From contig DHEF01000012.1 of NCBI GenBank assembly GCA_002399735.1, forward strand, positions 35,415 through 99,414: DNA of 64,000 nucleotides, in the 5' to 3' direction. Below, piece after piece: positions 63,263 to 64,000 of the stretch (the first letter of the stretch is position 1; each line of letters starts with the position of its first letter). Source of the stretch: Chitinophagaceae bacterium UBA4857. GTDB lineage: Bacteria; Bacteroidota; Bacteroidia; Chitinophagales; Chitinophagaceae. The position numbers and the translations under genes were made by a program. The notes under the pieces are model-generated. The model was given only the letters and a program-made list of their open reading frames with translations, searched no databases and had not been told where the DNA came from.

Positions 63263-63354
63263 TACGTTGCTCTTTTTCTTACGGACTTTCTGACTCTCTG
63301 TCTTTCCGACTTCTCTCTGCTGAGTAGCGAACAGAAAGTACCGCCGATGAATCG

Positions 63355-63440
63355 GGGTGCACCTTGCACAATGGTGAGTAAAGATACAGGTGCACAAGAG
63401 TGCGACGCAAGGGACGATGATTAGAATTACTACAGCTGGT
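63355..63440 (+). repeat. Dispersed intergenic repeat, GCGACGCAA variant
   Basis: Core GAGTGCGACGCAA at 63398-63410 within CACCTTGCACAATGGTGAGT...GATGATTAGAATTACTACAGCTG. It is nearly identical to the copy at the left end (1-80). The 395 bp gap between rpiB and the phosphatase gene holds only these two repeats. Confidence 0.85.
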
Positions 63441-63511
63441 AACAAAAGTAATATTTAGTATTAAGTATATAGTATTGAGACAGCACTACGGCCGCCCCTA
63501 CACCTTATACC

Positions 63512-64000
63512 CTAAGCCTTCACTTCACCACCTTGTATTACCTGTAAAAGATCTTCGTGAATTAAACCATTTGTTGCCAAAATACGGTGTTGGTAAGGCG
63601 AGTAAGGCGCACCGGTAAAATCGGTTACTTTACCACCCGCTTCCTCAACAATTAAATAGCCCGCGGCACTATCCCAGGCCTGTAATTTATGCTCGTAAAA
63701 ACCATCAAAACGGCCACTGGCAACCCAACATAAATCAATAGCCGCCGCACCTAACCTACGAACCGGTATGCCTTTACGTACCAACTTTTCAAACACTTGT
63801 AATGGTCCGTTTTCCATATCTAAATAAGTGTACGGAAAACCGGTAACCAAACATGATTTTGGTAACTGTGTTTGTTTGCTTACCTGAATGGGTTTGTTAT
63901 TTAAAAAAGCACCGGCACCTTTTTCGGCAAAAAATAATTCATTCATGTGCGGGTTATATACCGCACCCATAATAACTGTTCCGGCTTTTTCAATACCAAT
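63512..64000 (-). CDS. Inositol monophosphatase family protein (partial, 5' end beyond window)
   Basis: The last 163 codons of a gene whose start lies beyond the right edge; the frame stays open through 64000 (IGIEKAGTVIMGAVYNPHMNE). The second metal and substrate motif LQAWDSAAGYLIVEEAGG is present (family WDxAAGxxIVxEAGG), as is ARRLGAAAIDLCWVASGRFDG-like VRRLGAAAIDLCWVASGRFDG. It is a Mg2+-dependent sugar-phosphate phosphatase, SuhB/inositol monophosphatase type. Motif 1 (DPIDGT) would be outside the window. Confidence 0.9.
   Translation of the reverse strand: MGIEKAGTVIMGAVYNPHMNELFFAEKGAGAFLNNKPIQVSKQTQLPKSCLVTGFPYTYLDMENGPLQVFEKLVRKGIPVRRLGAAAIDLCWVASGRFDGFYEHKLQAWDSAAGYLIVEEAGGKVTDFTGAPYSPYQHRILATNGLIHEDLLQVIQGGEVKA

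Noticed and set aside
1..64000. tRNA, rRNA genes and CRISPR arrays
   Set aside because: Intergenic regions were read for cloverleaf ends, GTTCRANNC loops and regularly spaced direct repeats; none was found.

Overview
The window looks like a chromosomal segment of a low-GC member of the Bacteroidota, probably of the Chitinophagaceae/Chitinophagales. The signs are: a type IX secretion sorting domain (50136-51992), an S46 dipeptidyl-peptidase, an IPExxxVDY-type protein, BatD, a TIGR02757 protein, Pr6Pr, and -7 boxes of the Bacteroidota form TAnnTTTG in front of many genes. The assignment is by inference from gene content; no 16S or other phylogenetic marker was compared.

Region 1 (0.1-11.7 kb, minus strand) starts with a lipoprotein that fuses a GHL10 glycosidase-like domain to a PGRP-type amidase, followed by an FMN reductase. 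A type I restriction-modification locus is then read leftwards as hsdR, hsdS, fic, hsdM, a GNAT acetyltransferase and a gluconokinase. A self-inhibited Fic AMPylase sits inside the R-M genes behind a possible operator, and hsdS carries an extra C-terminal domain. A uracil-DNA-glycosylase-like gene diverges from hsdR.

Region 2 (12.5-27.9 kb) is a housekeeping and replication neighbourhood: pcrA/uvrD helicase, dnaN, asnS, nadD, feoA, ybeY, mnmG, an aminotransferase and nadA. Two parS-like sites (GTTCCACGTGAAA) lie just before mnmG. A gene-free 1.1 kb stretch at 26.8-27.9 kb holds an A+T-rich block and a cluster of DnaA-box-like sequences, and is the best candidate for the chromosomal origin. 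dnaA itself is not in the window.

Region 3 (27.9-54.2 kb) is mostly ordinary: S46 and M28 peptidases, RecX, RecO, a Ca2+/H+ antiporter, an alpha-L-fucosidase, a thioredoxin, FeoB, a pterin dehydratase, Nudix and SDR enzymes, BatD, a T9SS cargo protein, a nitroreductase and an L,D-transpeptidase. An unusual pair at 31.2-33.8 kb joins an uncharacterised protein to a cytosolic trypsin-like protease with a zinc ribbon.

Region 4 (54.5-60.1 kb) is the most interesting part. It is a compact, visibly A+T-richer class I lanthipeptide locus: a 59-residue LanA-like precursor, a strong hairpin plus T-run (probable attenuator), a LanC cyclase and a full-length LanB dehydratase. It is wedged between a deoxyhypusine-synthase-like gene and rnc and has no neighbouring transporter, leader protease or immunity gene. 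After it come rnc, an M28 peptidase, rpiB and a partial inositol-monophosphatase gene running off the right edge.

Two families of non-coding elements recur between genes: a dispersed repeat with two discrete core variants (14 complete or decayed copies) and three copies of a structured RNA resembling the Flavo-1 class. No tRNA, rRNA, CRISPR array or complete insertion sequence was seen.
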